In this document: positions 20,958-35,343 of the stretch, piece after piece
Layout of the letters: each line of letters starts with the position of its first letter
How positions within the stretch are numbered: position 1 is the first letter of the stretch
Source: Ophiodon elongatus
Lineage: Eukaryota > Chordata > Actinopteri > Perciformes > Hexagrammidae
Length of the DNA stretch: 64,000 bases
Direction of reading: 5' to 3'
Assembly (NCBI GenBank): GCA_016806645.1
Contig: JACSYO010002006.1
Span: 199,501-263,500 of the forward strand
Notes under the pieces: model-generated
The model's input: the letters and a program-made list of their open reading frames with translations, nothing else
What the model was told of the DNA's origin: nothing
Databases searched by the model: none
Made by a program: the position numbers and the translations under genes

Positions 20958-23027
20958 CACAAACTCTGTGGGTTCCGTCAACTCAGATCAGTGTCGTCTC
21001 TATTGGTGTGGATGGAAAATCTGTCTCTCCCTCTTTCAATATATATGTTTTCCTTTTCCCATGCGAGGGTCCAAGGACAGAGGATGTCATATGATGTAAA
21101 AATTGTGAAGCCCTTTGAGGCAAATTAGTGATTTGTGATATTGGGCTATTCAAATAAATAGCATAAATATATTTTATAGCAGGCCAGAATGAAACTTGCC
21201 TGTTGTGTGGTCGGTACTTTGCCAAAGATCTTTTGTGAGGGAAGGCGCTCCACTCTGTAACACCACGGTTGAATCAGAGTGGACAAGCGTTCCTGCCACA
21301 GTGTGATACATCTTCTCAATGATCGCTTCACGTCATTTTCTGGGATCCCATTCTCCGACAGCTGCTCTGATAAACTCACTGTGCACTACCTGCTCAGCAC
21401 CAAACAGCAGACAGACAAAGTTAGTGTCGAGCTGGTGAAGAACGTAGAACATTTAGCAGTTAAAGCAGGACGTTTTTCTCAGGAGTCGGTGAGGACCAAA
21501 CCAGAGCTAAAAGAGAGCGAACGCTGGACTAACTAAGAAACGATAATGTTGCTCTGTGTCTGCTGGATGCTGTTTGCTAACAAGCTGGCTGTATTGACCT
21601 AAAAAAATGTTTTATAATAGACTGTCTGTGTTTTTGTATATAATCCCTTCTATTATTTACAATATGAAATGAACACAGTGAGCAGAGAGTGAAGCAACAA
21701 CACCAGACCGACCACCGCCACGCATACTGTGACCCTGACATATGGACGCTGGCCTCTGCGGGGGGAAGAGGGGAGGGTGGTTCGGGGTTTTTGGTATTCG
21801 ATAACAACAGGAGGGTATTTCACGGAGAGGGGGGAGTTATCATCAGCTATCATCGTGTACAACTTGTTCCTGATGGAGCCGTCCCCTCTTGAGTGCTTAT
21901 ACGCTGTTTGCTGTGTGTTTCATACTGTTGCAGGTGCCGGAATATTGTCTCAGTTCACCGTATGTTGGCAGAGAAGCTGCTTAACATCCCGTTTTGTCTT
22001 TTCATTTCCACCGAATGGAGGAACTGAAGGGTTTTTCACCTTAAGGTCTTAAGAGCAACCTGTTATTACTCAACTTTGTTGGATGTTTGAAGGTGATACG
22101 TGATGAACAATCAATTGTTAATCAGACACAACAAAGTGCTTAATCACGTAATTTTTAAACTACTGTCTTGGTCCATAATTGCAGCAAAATCTAAATAAAG
22201 AAGGTGTTTGAACCACGGATTAGATAGATTAAAAGACATTCAAAATAATAAGGAAAACATGCCTCTATTGCTGTTCATTGAATGGTCATACAATGGTTCA
22301 TTCAAATCAATTTAAAATATAAAGTGACAGCTCTATAGCAGGGCTGTAAAATATAAGAGGTTTAAATCTGACAGATAATAAATAATTCCAAACAAAAAAA
22401 TCTGGATGGATTTGAATATTTCTGATTAACGTGGATTAATATATCATTAAGGAGTTTGTTTTGTCATGTACAGATGTCTGTCCACCCGCATTATATCTTC
22501 AAAATAAGAGCCATTTTTTATTATGTCAAGCATATAAACAAGTAGTGTTGCGACTGATTTATGATTATTGTCATCATCAAGTAATCCGGCACTTATTTTC
22601 TTGACGAATCTTTTGATAAAAATGTCAGAAAATAGTGAAAAGGGTCCATTATAAGTTCCCAGAATCCAAACTAATGTGATTATGTCTGACTTTGTCTGAC
22701 TGACAATCAAAAACTCAAATGTATTCAGTTTACAATGTTAGAAAAGAGAAAGGAAGAACAGAAAAGTTCTCACATTTCAGATGCTGCAAGCAGTAAATAC
22801 TTTTACTGAATCGTCACGGTTTTAATGTCATAATTAGGTCATAAAAAAAATAAAATAATATATGAACACGTTTGCATTTGGAAGTGTCAACAGCTTTATC
22901 GATGTGTCTTTCATAAGAGCGGTTGCTTTTTCGGTTTCTGGGGTTTCTTTTAGTTGCAGTACCGCCATCGGCCACTGGGAAAAACTGGTAACAGGCTTAC
23001 GCCACTACACTGTCTCATGGATAGAAT

Positions 23028-23094
<67 letters not shown>

Positions 23095-26000
23095 GTAACT
23101 CTGAGTGTACTGTCTGAGCTCCTCTGACATTATCCTCCCAGGATTGGCCGATTAATCGGACACGGACCAATCAGATTTCAGAATTTCTCCTTGATTACGC
23201 TGATCGATGGACAGGTGCTGCTGTACTGTTTGTTCTGCTGATCAATGGATTAGTGATTAATACAGTTAATAATATTATGTAATGTAATAGTTAACTACCT
23301 GACTGATAAGGGGGGTGGACAAAATAATGGGAACACCTCCTCTTTGCAGCCTGAATAAACAGATCATGTTATTCACACAATTCTAAACTCATAGAGTTAA
23401 TTTTGTGTTATCACTAATAATATGGTTGTTCACATACATTGACCCCACCTCTCTCCCTGCAGCTGAGGCGTGCGCGCCGCAGCCGGGCGTGCTGCTGCTG
23501 CGCGACGTGTTCGCGGTGAAGGTGAAGCGCCGGCGAACGGTGGGCCAGGAGTCGGGAGGACCCGTGCTCGGCGTGGCCCTGTTCTGCTGCCGGAGGAGGG
23601 GGAGGAGGCTGGAGGAGGAGACGGTGCACCTCCACAACGCCTCCGCAGAACACTCACAAACCTGGTACAACACCCTGAAGGAGCTGCTCACAGGTACACA
23701 CGTTCAGACGACCACGCAGTATAAAGAGCAAGCACAATAGAACTTAAATGAAATTGCGAGTGTTACTTATTATTTTGAGCTTATTCATTTTCAACAGATG
23801 AGAGCAGTGAACACTTTTTCCGCCCAGGATGTGGTCTGCATCCGTGTAACAGAAGAGTTTGGAGCCTCCTTGGGCCCTCTCTGTCAACGTGATGGACGCA
23901 TTGAGAAAAACAAATCCAGGCCGATAGTGAGATTGTCACCTTTTCTGTGTGACATAAGAGCTGAGATACACGAGAAATATGACTCAGTACTTCTTTGAGC
24001 GTCATACTGTAAGATGATTACACACACTGCTGAGTAATAAGCACTAACTGTCTTTGTCATTGTAGACAGACGGACAGATTGAAGTATTCACATCGATCAA
24101 AGTCTAATGATCTGATATTAAAACAATACATATATTAATAATATAATACAATACAGTGATTAAATGTATTTCGGCTGGGATTTAATTTCAAACGATTTGC
24201 AGTCAAACTTTGTGCAGTCTTTATTTATTCCCATGATGAATTCTAACTTCTCCGTGAGCGTAAATATCTCGACCACTATTGGATGGATTGCCATGAAATG
24301 TGGGACAGTCCTTCACGTCCCCCCACAGAAGACTGTAGACTGTCCTGTTCAAATGAAACGGAGCCGACATTGTATTGTGCAGTTTAGCTTGGACTTAAGT
24401 GCATGTGATTAACATCAACTATGGTTAGCATCCGGCTAGCTAGCCGGTCTGGACCTGTTTTTGTTTTTTTTCCTCCATGGCAAGTATTAGAAAAGAGGCA
24501 CCCGTGATGGCTGCCCTGGGATATAAATCAAAGTCACCTTCACCTCTGCATACACTCTCCATTGGCATGAAAGGAAAGGCCCCAGGTATAAATTAGTTGT
24601 GGTGCTAGCTGCTCGGATTATAATTTCACTGTTTCCTATCAACCTGTTCGTCACTCAGTTTAATAAGGTGGGTCACAATTACATCAGGCAGTAGAGCCAA
24701 TCTGCTAATCCACCGGAACAAAGACACTCAGATTACGCACACACACACACACACACACACATTCAGCAGTACTCAGTAACGTGCTGTCAGCAATTGAATC
24801 ATGTCTGTGAGAGAGATTAGCTCAACTAATGTCTGCACAAACACGCACGCGTGTCCAATTCACTTTAGCTCAGGAGGAAAACCTTCGGGACTGTACAGTA
24901 CAAGACCAAACGTACGTGGTCACTCAAACATTGCACCTGTGTGTGATGAGCTGAACGTGTCATTCCAAAAAACACGGGCCTTGATCTGTTTACATGTCAG
25001 CCTTCACGCTACTGGTTTCAGGCTTTCCACCAGCAGGGATTTGCCCCCAGTCAGCCGCAAGAGCATTACTCAGGTCCTCGGCTCACGGGCTCGCGGTCGG
25101 TGTTCTAGTTCGTCCCCAAAGGTGTCGGATGGTTTTGAGGTCAGAAACTTAAATCCAGGTTTTTCTGCATCAAACTGGGAAAAACGACAGACATGAGATT
25201 TATATCGGACTTTCCATCTCAGAAATAAATAAAGAAAACGTACTGCACAGGATTTTATTTAAAGGCCATAATAAAGCTGGACTAGTCAATATTTTAAACA
25301 AAAGATCCATTGAGAAAAAAACGGTAAAATTATTTTCTCTGACCAGCTGGAGGAGCTCCAACCAGTAGAAAAAGCATCTTTGTTTTCTCACAAAAGGTAA
25401 AATTATAGATTAACTGCCCATGTACATTTAGTAACTATCACACAATGACATCTTCTTGTGCCTTTCTGTAATGCAAAAGGCATCACTCCACTCATAGTAA
25501 CAAACCCACAGAGAATTATCACCAAGCCATGCAGGTCCCCTCAGCGCTTCTGAGCATTAAAGCATCATTCTGTTTTTTGTTAGTTTGTTAGTTTTGTTTC
25601 ACTCTCGAGCAATCATTTCTATTCACATCGGGCACTTGTTTTCTATCACAATAATAAATAAAAAAAGCTTTGATAAACCCACGCTACACTGCCTGCTCAG
25701 CACCACATGTCAGACAGACAAAGCGAAGAAAGTGGAGCATTCACCAGCTGAAGAGCTAGATGTAGATTTTAATAATAACTTGAATATTGGACTTTAATTC
25801 ATCAGGTGGATACAAACATGACTTCAATCGAATGCTAGTGTGGCTCCGCGGCTGCTGGAAGAAATAGTTCTTGCTAACGTGTTTGCCACCAACAACTTTA
25901 AAAGGTGATAATATGTCAGTGTTTTTTCTTTTTTTACAGCTTGTGCCTTTAAGAAATGGAATTTTTCTCTCTGCTGAATGTGAGCTAACCTAAGCTTTAA

Positions 26001-29000
26001 AAAGAAGAAGCTCCCTTAGTGTTCTCTGCCATCGAATCTTTGTGTGGATTGCATGAATTCAGGCAACTTGTGTGTCAACCACCTCCTGACAGTCTGATCA
26101 AGTTCTGGACGTTGCTGCTACTAAAGTTCCCAGACGCGGGTTTCCCAGGTGCACCGTGGTGGGCGTCGCCTGGCTGACACCGAACACACAATAGAAATGT
26201 TAGAGTGCTGTGTGTATGGATTTAACTCACACAAAACACACTTTACATTTTGGGTTTTCTTCTCTGTCCACTGCAACAGAGACGTTACAAGCTATCCATA
26301 AATTGGCGAGGTCAAAAGGTCGCGCACACGCGTAAACCGTCATCTCGTCACCATGGCATCGGTGTGACACGTTATCGCTGGTCACCTGTCTGTCTGTCCC
26401 GTCCGCCTGTCCGTCAAACCAGATTACCTATGAGGCCCCGCAGCCGAGTCACAACTTCTTTTAAGTGTGTCGTCTTTGGCCTCGCGCTCGCACGCTCACT
26501 CACACACACATGAATGGCTCACAGGTCGCGTGTCAGCTCGCGTGGTCACACTGCACATCAAACTGTGACGGCTTTTGTGACTTTACACACCGTGGCGGAG
26601 GAGCCTGTGTGTGTGTGTGTGTGTGTGAGGAAGGTAAACAGTCGGCCGCTCTGCTGCGGTGCGGACATTAAGCCTATTTTCCAGCCAGGGGGTCAGTGTG
26701 AAAAGCGCATTGTTGTGCGAATCGTGGCGTCGCGGAGCGGGCAGTCCCTCCACTGACACCGACACCTCCGCCACTTCTTAACCCTCAGGTCCGAGAACAT
26801 TCAGCAGCACAATGGCGAGCGGGAGAACGGACACTTTTCTGTTTCCAGAGCGTCATTTGCTGTGTGAAGCAGCTGCAGACCGCCGCGCGGAGAGTGAATG
26901 GCAGTCAGAGTGACAAAAGGCCGGCAGTGGTGCTGTATAGAGTCTGCCTCCATACATGCAGTCAGGCGGCGGGATGGATTGACTGCAGTTGTTTAACAGC
27001 ACAACAGACTGACAGGCCGGTGGCGGCGGCGGAGCTCACGGGACGGCCAGACGGGGCTCGCCAAGGCCGCCAGCGGCCGCCGCGACTCCTCCCAGATCAA
27101 TTGTCTTGTCAATCCAACGTCAGTTCTCCGCTCGCTTACAGAGCTGTTAGTTTGAGTTCAGAGCGACAAAGTGAAATCAGTGGGAGGTGGCGCTGGTCAA
27201 TCTGGTGGGACTGTAAGGTGTCTTCAGGTCAAAGTGACGCCATCAACACAGTAGGGATGTGAAGGCTACAGCCTTTCATCAAATCCATATATTTTCGTTT
27301 CTCTATGTATATGTATATTCCATTATCCAAACCGCTTATCCTATTTAGGGTCACGGGGGCACTTGAGCTGATCCCAGCTGACATTGGGCGAAAGCAGGGT
27401 TCACCCTGGACAGGTCGCCAGTTTATCTCAGGGCACATATAGAGACAGACGACCATTCACGCTCACATTCGCAACTGCGGGCAATTTAGAGTCTCGACTC
27501 TGGGAGGAAGCTGGAGAACCCGGAGAGAACCCACGCTGCCATGTGGAGCACCCGGGATCGGGGATCGAACCCAGGCCCCTCTTACAGTGCTAGCCACTAC
27601 ACCATCGTGCAGCCCTATATATATCTATATATCTTTCAATATTTTTTAACTAAGGGCTAAAATATCTCCAACTCAAAGACTTCTAATCGCTTTTACTACT
27701 TGGCTGAGTAATTGCTGTTGAGACTGAGACAAGCAGCATCATATATGAACTGTTCATTAAATGCATCTGACACATTCAATTAACAGCTGCAAACTTACTC
27801 CAAATACTGACGGCCCTGATTCACAACTATGATTTGTGATCTGTGATTAGATCTGATGATTTAAAGAGAACTCTACTGAGTTAGCACATTGCACTAATAT
27901 AACAGACTCACGAAGGACAGTGTTGAACTTTTTTTTTTAAACTGACGCAGGCAGCCAGCAACCAGAGATAGAATTTTCTTTATTCCACGCATTCTTCTTT
28001 CTTGTCAAAACCTGACGCATACATTACCCACAATGCAACTTGACGAGCAAAAGGCACAGTGGGCAAAAAATGAGAAGCCTGTTCCATCGATAAAACAACT
28101 CCATAATGAATCAGATCCAAAATGGAACAGTTTTTCATTATTGGTTTAATATCATGATATTATAATTGCGTTGTGTTTCTCGATTCATCTATTGGTCTAT
28201 AAAAAATGCCAGAAAATAGAAAATGAATGCCCATCACAATTTCCCTCAAGCCCAAGGTGTCGTCTTCAAATGTCTAACAGTCTGAACCCCAAAGTTAATC
28301 AGTTTACATGGAACTATAGAATTTTTTTCTTGAACGGTGACAAACGACTGTTTGATTATTGAAACAGCTGCCGATCGACTAATCGTCTCAGTTCTAATTT
28401 GGACTTTTCCCTTGTAAAATCACTTTCATCAATAAAACACGGAATCACAGTAATTGGTTTTACTGAGGGTTTTTATTATCGAAGACACAGCGAGCACAGA
28501 ACCATTTTTTATTATTGCTCTCTTCTTCTAGTTTGTCTCTTAACAGGAAGAGATGGTTGGGTCTGTGTAGGACTCTAAACTGTTTTACGGCCTTGTGTGT
28601 CACTGTGTTACATATTAACTGGGGCCTCCGGGAAGTCAGCAAGTGTCTCCATAGTGACACGAAGGGAGAAACCCATCTCTCTCTTTTTCTCCCCTACATA
28701 TTCAGGTTGAAGGCTTTATTTTTGTTTGTCAGGACACAAACTTTATTGCACAGCAGCACACACTCATCCAGTAACCCCCCCCGACCTCCCTCCCCCCGGC
28801 CACCCAATCAATATACACAGGCTATCAGATATCCAACCTTTTGATTCCCCCTTTCATTTACACTCTGTTGTTGATGCAACCTGGCAACTCAAAGGTTTCT
28901 ACGGACTTGTAACCCATCCACATGAGAATGGGAGGTTTAAAGTAAGGTGGAGCTGTACGACTTGCTCGCTGTGTGGCTCTTGGGATGGCAATGACGGACC

Positions 29001-31109
29001 AACGGTCAGTCAGTCTACCGCTTTGGTCCGAACAGAAATATCTCAACCACCATCAGGCTTGACATTTTGTACAAACCTGGTCCCAAGAGATGAACCTAAC
29101 CAACTTTGGTGATCCCCTGTCGTTTCCTCTAGCACAGTAATGTTAATAGTGTTCAGTGAAATGTCTTGACAACTATTGAATGGATTGCCATGAAATTTGG
29201 TACAGACATTCATGTCCCCCTCAGGATTAATTGTATTACTAAAAGGGCATGCACTTTCAAAAAGTACTTGGCAGGTGATTGGATGGACCATCTGTCAATC
29301 TAACTCTTGCTGAAGCCAGTCGGGAGAAGAGTGAAAAAATCGACTCTGAGATTCTTGTGAATGAAAAGTGCATTACAAATTAAATGCATTATTATTATTA
29401 TTAAAAATCCATTGAGAAAAGCCTTCAGTGCCGTTCTTTGCTCTTTGAATGAAAAAATATCCTCCAGTTCTGATATAACGGATGCTATTGCAGCATCTAT
29501 GCTAACCCATTTAGGAGCCGCTATTGTTGTCTTGTACAAACAGTCTCTGTGTCGTCTCACACACACCTGAGCCACGCCCATACCTGCCTGTAGCTCCTCA
29601 AAGGACACTGATTGGTCCGTGCTCTGGCTTGGACACAAACGCATTAAATGAAGCTTGACAAAATAGATTTATGGTTGATATGTGAGCCAGCGATTCTCGC
29701 AAGAATCCAGCTGCTGTGCAAGGTAGGCCCAATCGCTAAAAGCGAAACTTGAGAAAGTGAAAAGGAAACAAGCCTTGGCGAATTCAACCATGACGTACAT
29801 GAAGCAGACAACGTCATATTTTATACATTTTCCCCCACTATTTGTGGCTTTATTTTGTTGTGCATACTTCTTCTGTAATGTTATCATGGCACCTGACTGG
29901 AGGATTAGCGCCACATATTGTTTTCCTGAATCAATTCCAAATATATTGCATTTAACAGTAGTGGATAGAAAAATGCATACGTTAGCATTTTCTTATGCAG
30001 ATTTCTGAATATTGACTTATAATTTGCATCCCATTTGGATGGAAACCTGGCTACTGCTGTAATTTGTGTTTAGCTTTAACATACTCAACTAAAATACTAA
30101 ACATTATACCCGCCAAACACCAGCATGTTAGCATCCTAATGCTAGCATTTAGCTCAAATTGGCAAAGGCAGAGCCTCACAGAGCTGCTAGCGCCGCTTTA
30201 CACTCCTAAGTCTTTTGGAAAGCTGACAGAGTCCGAATTCTTCCCAAATCTGTACGATGATGAATAACATGTTGCCATAACTGAGAATCAGACCACAGGC
30301 AACAAATACTTAGAGCTGCAACTAATGATTCTTTTCATCAATCACTTGTTGTCTAGTCTGTAAAATGTCAGAAAATAGTGGGAACATGTCCATCAGTTTC
30401 GTCGGGAGAGAAATGGCTTTTTTGTTGTTGTTGAACTAACAGTCCAAAGCATGAAGATATTCACTTTACAGTGATGTAAAACAGAGACATCTGTGATTTT
30501 CACATTAGAGAAGCTGGAACCAGAAAAAAACAATAGAAAATGTAAAAAGAAATTACTTTAATGGATTGATTAGCAGAATTGCTGAGGATTCATTTTCTGC
30601 CGTTGGACTAATAGATTAATTGACTAATCTTTCTGCGACAGCCACGGGTACCAGATTATTCTCTTTTTTTGTCAGAGCCTTTGATTTTTTTTATCACTGT
30701 CGGGATGTAATGAAAAAATGTTGCTTTAATGCATTTCTCACGCTAGCCTTAAGTCTTGTGTCTATAAAACATATTTTGCCTGGATCCTTCTGAGGAAATG
30801 GTGTTTACATTTAATTGATTACTTCTGTCCGCTGACCTTCGGTGTCGTCTGCACCAAGATATTATCTGCTTTTTTGTCAACAACATGCAACAGCCTCAGT
30901 GTTCAGTCCTCTGTCAGAAACTCAACACTTCTCCTTGACAACACTGGGATTGTTTACCATGGTAACGTTTCAGCAGCGCCATAGCAACCTGCCGCTGGCC
31001 GAAGCTGGGAGATGATCTGATGGATACTTGATCTCTTCACATGTACCTGTCTGTCTGCCTTTCTTCTTAGAAACATATCAACAAATTGAATGACCTCATC
31101 TCCTATGAG

Positions 31110-31173
<64 letters not shown>

Positions 31174-34100
31174 TGAGTGAGAGAGAGCATCAATCATGCA
31201 ACAATCACTTAGAGAAAGAGAGAGAGAGAAAGAGAAAGAGAGCAACAGAGAGGCCCAGTTTTGGCGTCAGTATCCTTATTTTCTTTAGTGACATAACAGT
31301 GGTTCTAACATAATTTAAATATTTTTGTTGTTAACACCATGGTTATTAATCTGCTTATATAAACAGGCAAACATTATACTTCCTGTAAAAAGGAAGTATC
31401 ATGTTGCCATGGTGTCGGTTAGTTATCTGTGTCTACAACTCGAACCCTGTTTTAAATTTTTTGGTCTATATTTGTTTACATTTTGACAAATTGGCACAAT
31501 TAAAAGTATGTTGAATGAGCCATTAGCTGTTCGTGTTTGTGCAAATTACTCACGGATGTTCAGACAAGTATGACAAGATTACTTTGATACTGAAGAAAAC
31601 CCTAAAACCTGATGAATATACAAAGCATCTTTTTTTTCCATGATATTCTGAGGGGATTTATGGACAATTATTTGTGTCGGACATCAGAGATAAGGATATA
31701 CTGAACGGAAGTGTAAATAACACGGAGTCTAAAAATGTGTGTGTCATGGCTGCGTGTTTACATTTGACTGAGTTGTGACACGGAGGAGTAAGACTTTCGG
31801 CGCTAATTGCAGCAATTGGGCGCTAAGTGTTTTAAAGTAGCTTAATAGCCTACATGAGCTGTGTGTCGCGGTCGCCGCAGCTGCTCCTGTGACTCTCATA
31901 TCAATATTTGGATGAGGGGTGGGCACGTCACATCGTTTTGATTCATTTTAGAAACAAAGTCATGTTGTGGAGTTACGTTGAGAGAGGAAGCGGGAGGGTT
32001 GGTGGTCGATAGAGCTGACCAGATCGTCCGCTGTGGAGACTGCTGCTTCAGTTCACCTTCATTCATCACATCCACTCCAACAACAGGGTCATAGTCAACA
32101 GTAAATACAAACAACAACACTATATCAGTCCTCGGCCCTGTTTGTCAAATCTTCATGGTTCTTCCGATGTGGAGGAACTGCAAACAGTAATGTACAAAAG
32201 GGACTTTTAGCTCAGGAGTCAAGAGACTCTGGTTCCATAGTGCATGGAACGGTTTGGTCATGAGGGACTAATTGGGTCCTGGTGCCACCCTGGCTCCTAA
32301 TGCTGCCTTGGGACCCAAGGCAGCATTAGGAGCACTAACTACCCGACTGTCCTAGTCGGGTAGTTAGACAGAGTCCCAAGTGCCATTGCCACCATGGCTC
32401 CTAGTATCATCCTGGTGTCCTTGAGACACTTGTAAACCAGGGTAGGAATGGAAGTTGTGGAATCATGTTGCTTAATGTTGGGGTTGGGTCTACAATTGTT
32501 TTTTTGGGGAGGAGGGGTACCAAAGGGGTGGAACTTCTGGTAATGGTGGGGGTCCAGTAGAGAGAAGAGAGAGAGAGAGAGAGGTTGGGGGGATTGGGTA
32601 ACTCCTCACGGGAACTCCTGAGAAACCTGGTCAGAGCCGTGGGGTATGAGTGATGGCAGGAGGTGTGCACTGTGTGCATGTGTGTGGGGTCATTAACCGG
32701 GGCGAGGTCACAGCCTCCTGGGAACAGATTATAGTAATGATCTGGATAATGGAGCCGGTGTGTGTGTGTATGTCTGTGTGTGTGTGTGTGTATTGATCCG
32801 TGCTGGTCTATGGGGATTTATAATGCGGCCTCTAAATCTGCCTAATGATGAGCTGTACATGGGGTAAGGGGTGTGTGTCTGTGACTGTAGTTTGGAGACG
32901 ACACCATGTGACCGCACACACGCGCGCTCACACCGTCTAGTGGTGTTGGGGATGGAAACGATATGCGGAATATTGAGCATCAAACAGGCCTCTGCAACGT
33001 TAGAGCAGTGTACAGGTGTCTAATCTCCTGAAGCACAATGTACAACTCATCATCCAGACGTTTGTTTTTTGGGATTTACATGACAAAAGGGACAAATCAA
33101 CAGTCCAAAACCTCAAGATAATACGTTTTACAGTGATGTAAAACAATAAAAAGCAACAGATCTTCACATTTGAGAGGCTAGAAATTCTGGCATCTTTCAC
33201 TCCTTTTTAAATTTCCCAGAGACATCCTAGGAGTCTTGCCGTGCCAATGGCGCTACGAGGCTGTATTTAGACACTTCTGTGCTTTGAGCTAAATGCTAAC
33301 GTCAGCATGCTAACACTGATAATGCTCGCATACGGATGTTTAGCAGGTATACGACATTCCCCATCTTAGTTCAGCAAGTATCGATCTTTTATTATATAAA
33401 CTACTAACATTGCAATTAGGAGTGTGGGGAATAACCGATTTTGCCATGCAGTTATTTATAGAAGTCATAACCATAAGAACTGAATAAGCTACGATATCTA
33501 TGATGTCATGTTTCCTGCATTGACCTGGTTATATACAGTCTATATGGCATTGACACGTTTGTGCGGTGAAATCACTCGCTTGTTTTTATGTGTTTTAGAA
33601 AATATTGCCCCTCACCTAAAGCGTTGCTTTAAATATTCCAGAGGGAACCAACACTCCAGCCTCATATCTGCCAAAAAGTGCAATAAATCAGCAGTATGGG
33701 AGCATTTTGGATAGAAAATGACCAGGGAATTAATTTCAGCATTTAACCATCTCAGCGTGAAAAGGTTTTACTGCCGATCTTCATCGGCCAAGATTGAGTA
33801 AAAATATGCAATCTCAAACTTGGTATTAATGCTTTCTAGTCGCTAGTCTGATAATGATACTTAGTGAACAACAACTCTGTGTTGAACTCGTGTTGAAGGA
33901 GGAGAGCTAGGAATGTTGGTAATGTTGACAGCAATAGCCGTTGTTATTAACAGCGGAGCAGTTAAGTTACATTGTGGTGCGTTCAGGGTCGATTCAGTAA
34001 AAAGGAGAACTGGACGAAAGAAAATTATAAGGTTATCATGATGTGTTCAAAAATAATCTTGTAAAATGTCATTTTGGTGAAAAACATTAATAAATCCAGT

Positions 34101-34817
34101 CTTTTTAAGGAGATATTTTCAAAGCAACATAAATAGATATTGGAGAGGGAATTATGACTTCCTAACACTATCTCTAAGCAGCTTATAATACATATTAAAA
34201 TTACTAATACCAAGATTTTTTTATCAATACAAATACAATCATTTATTTTCTATCCATCCATCCATCCATTGTCATCCTCTTATCCGGAGTTGGGTCGCGG
34301 TGGCAGCAGGCCTAGCAGGCCGACCCAGGCTCCCCCCTGTTTTACTGCTGCAGCCGCACCGATCCGTCGGTCGATCTCCCGCTCCATCTTACCCTCACTC
34401 GTGAACAAGACCCCGAGATACTTGAACTCCTTCGCTTGCCGTAGGCACTGCGTCCCCACCCGGAAGGAGCAATCTACCGGTTTCCGGCAGAGCACCATGG
34501 CCTCAGATTTGGAGGTGCTTACTCTCATCCCCGCCGATTCACACTCGGCTGCAAATCGCCCCATTTATTTTCTAATGATTTGAATTATTAGATGATGACT
34601 GATGATGATGATGTTGGTAAACTGCATAATTTTCAAAAAGGTAATGAATCGCAAATATTTGATATCGCAATACTAAGCATATTGCAAAATGTCTAAAATA
34701 GCAATAATATTGTATCGTTACTTAAATTATCGTATTAACATCGTATTGTGGGGCCTCTGGTGACTCCCACCGTTGAGATTTTTCATTCTGGACTCAAATG
34801 GTGGACGAGCCACTGAC

Positions 34818-34850
<33 letters not shown>

Positions 34851-35302
34851 GTGCGTGCGTGCGTGCGTGCGTGCGTGCGTGTGTGTGTGCGTGCGTGTGT
34901 GCGTGCGTGTGTGCGTGTGTGTGTGTGTGTGTGCAGGGTCCAACATTCGTCCCAAGTATCTAAAGGTTTTCATCAACCCCAGCAGCCACAAGAAGGAGGC
35001 CGTCCACATCTACAGAGAACATGTGGCTCCACTCTTCAAGATGGCGGACGTCCGCACTGACATCACTGGTCAGTCCACCCACGTGTTCATTTATCTGCTG
35101 ATCATCTTTATGAAGAAAAATAGTGATCAGTATTATTATTATATTATTTTGGATGATGTCACACCTTATGTGTATTGTCATAAAATAATGTGTACGTGCA
35201 GCAGAGCTGTTGCAGTGGTTTTAATATTTTTAACAGGTCCTCCTTTATTGATATTAGAGAAGACAATGTTAAATCTGTGTGTGTGCGTGCGTGCGTGCGT
35301 GT

Positions 35303-35343
<41 letters not shown>

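Larger units (their letters stand above)
16378..23462 (+). other. cerkl: cerkl intron 2 (7.1 kb)
   Basis: Holds at least eight TG/CA microsatellites, the MITE at 18443-18796, the minisatellite at 20020-20287 and repeat copies at 21355 and 22540. No additional exon recognised. Confidence 0.7.
23694..34936 (+). other. cerkl: cerkl intron 3 (11.2 kb)
   Basis: Holds several dispersed repeats, a CpG-rich patch (26300-27110), twin hairpins (32293-32367) and a LINE fragment (34270-34565). No additional exon recognised. Confidence 0.7.

Noticed and set aside
26864..27262. 132-codon plus-strand frame in the CpG-rich patch
   Set aside because: GC-rich DNA is stop-poor; no motif, splice context or recognised homology.
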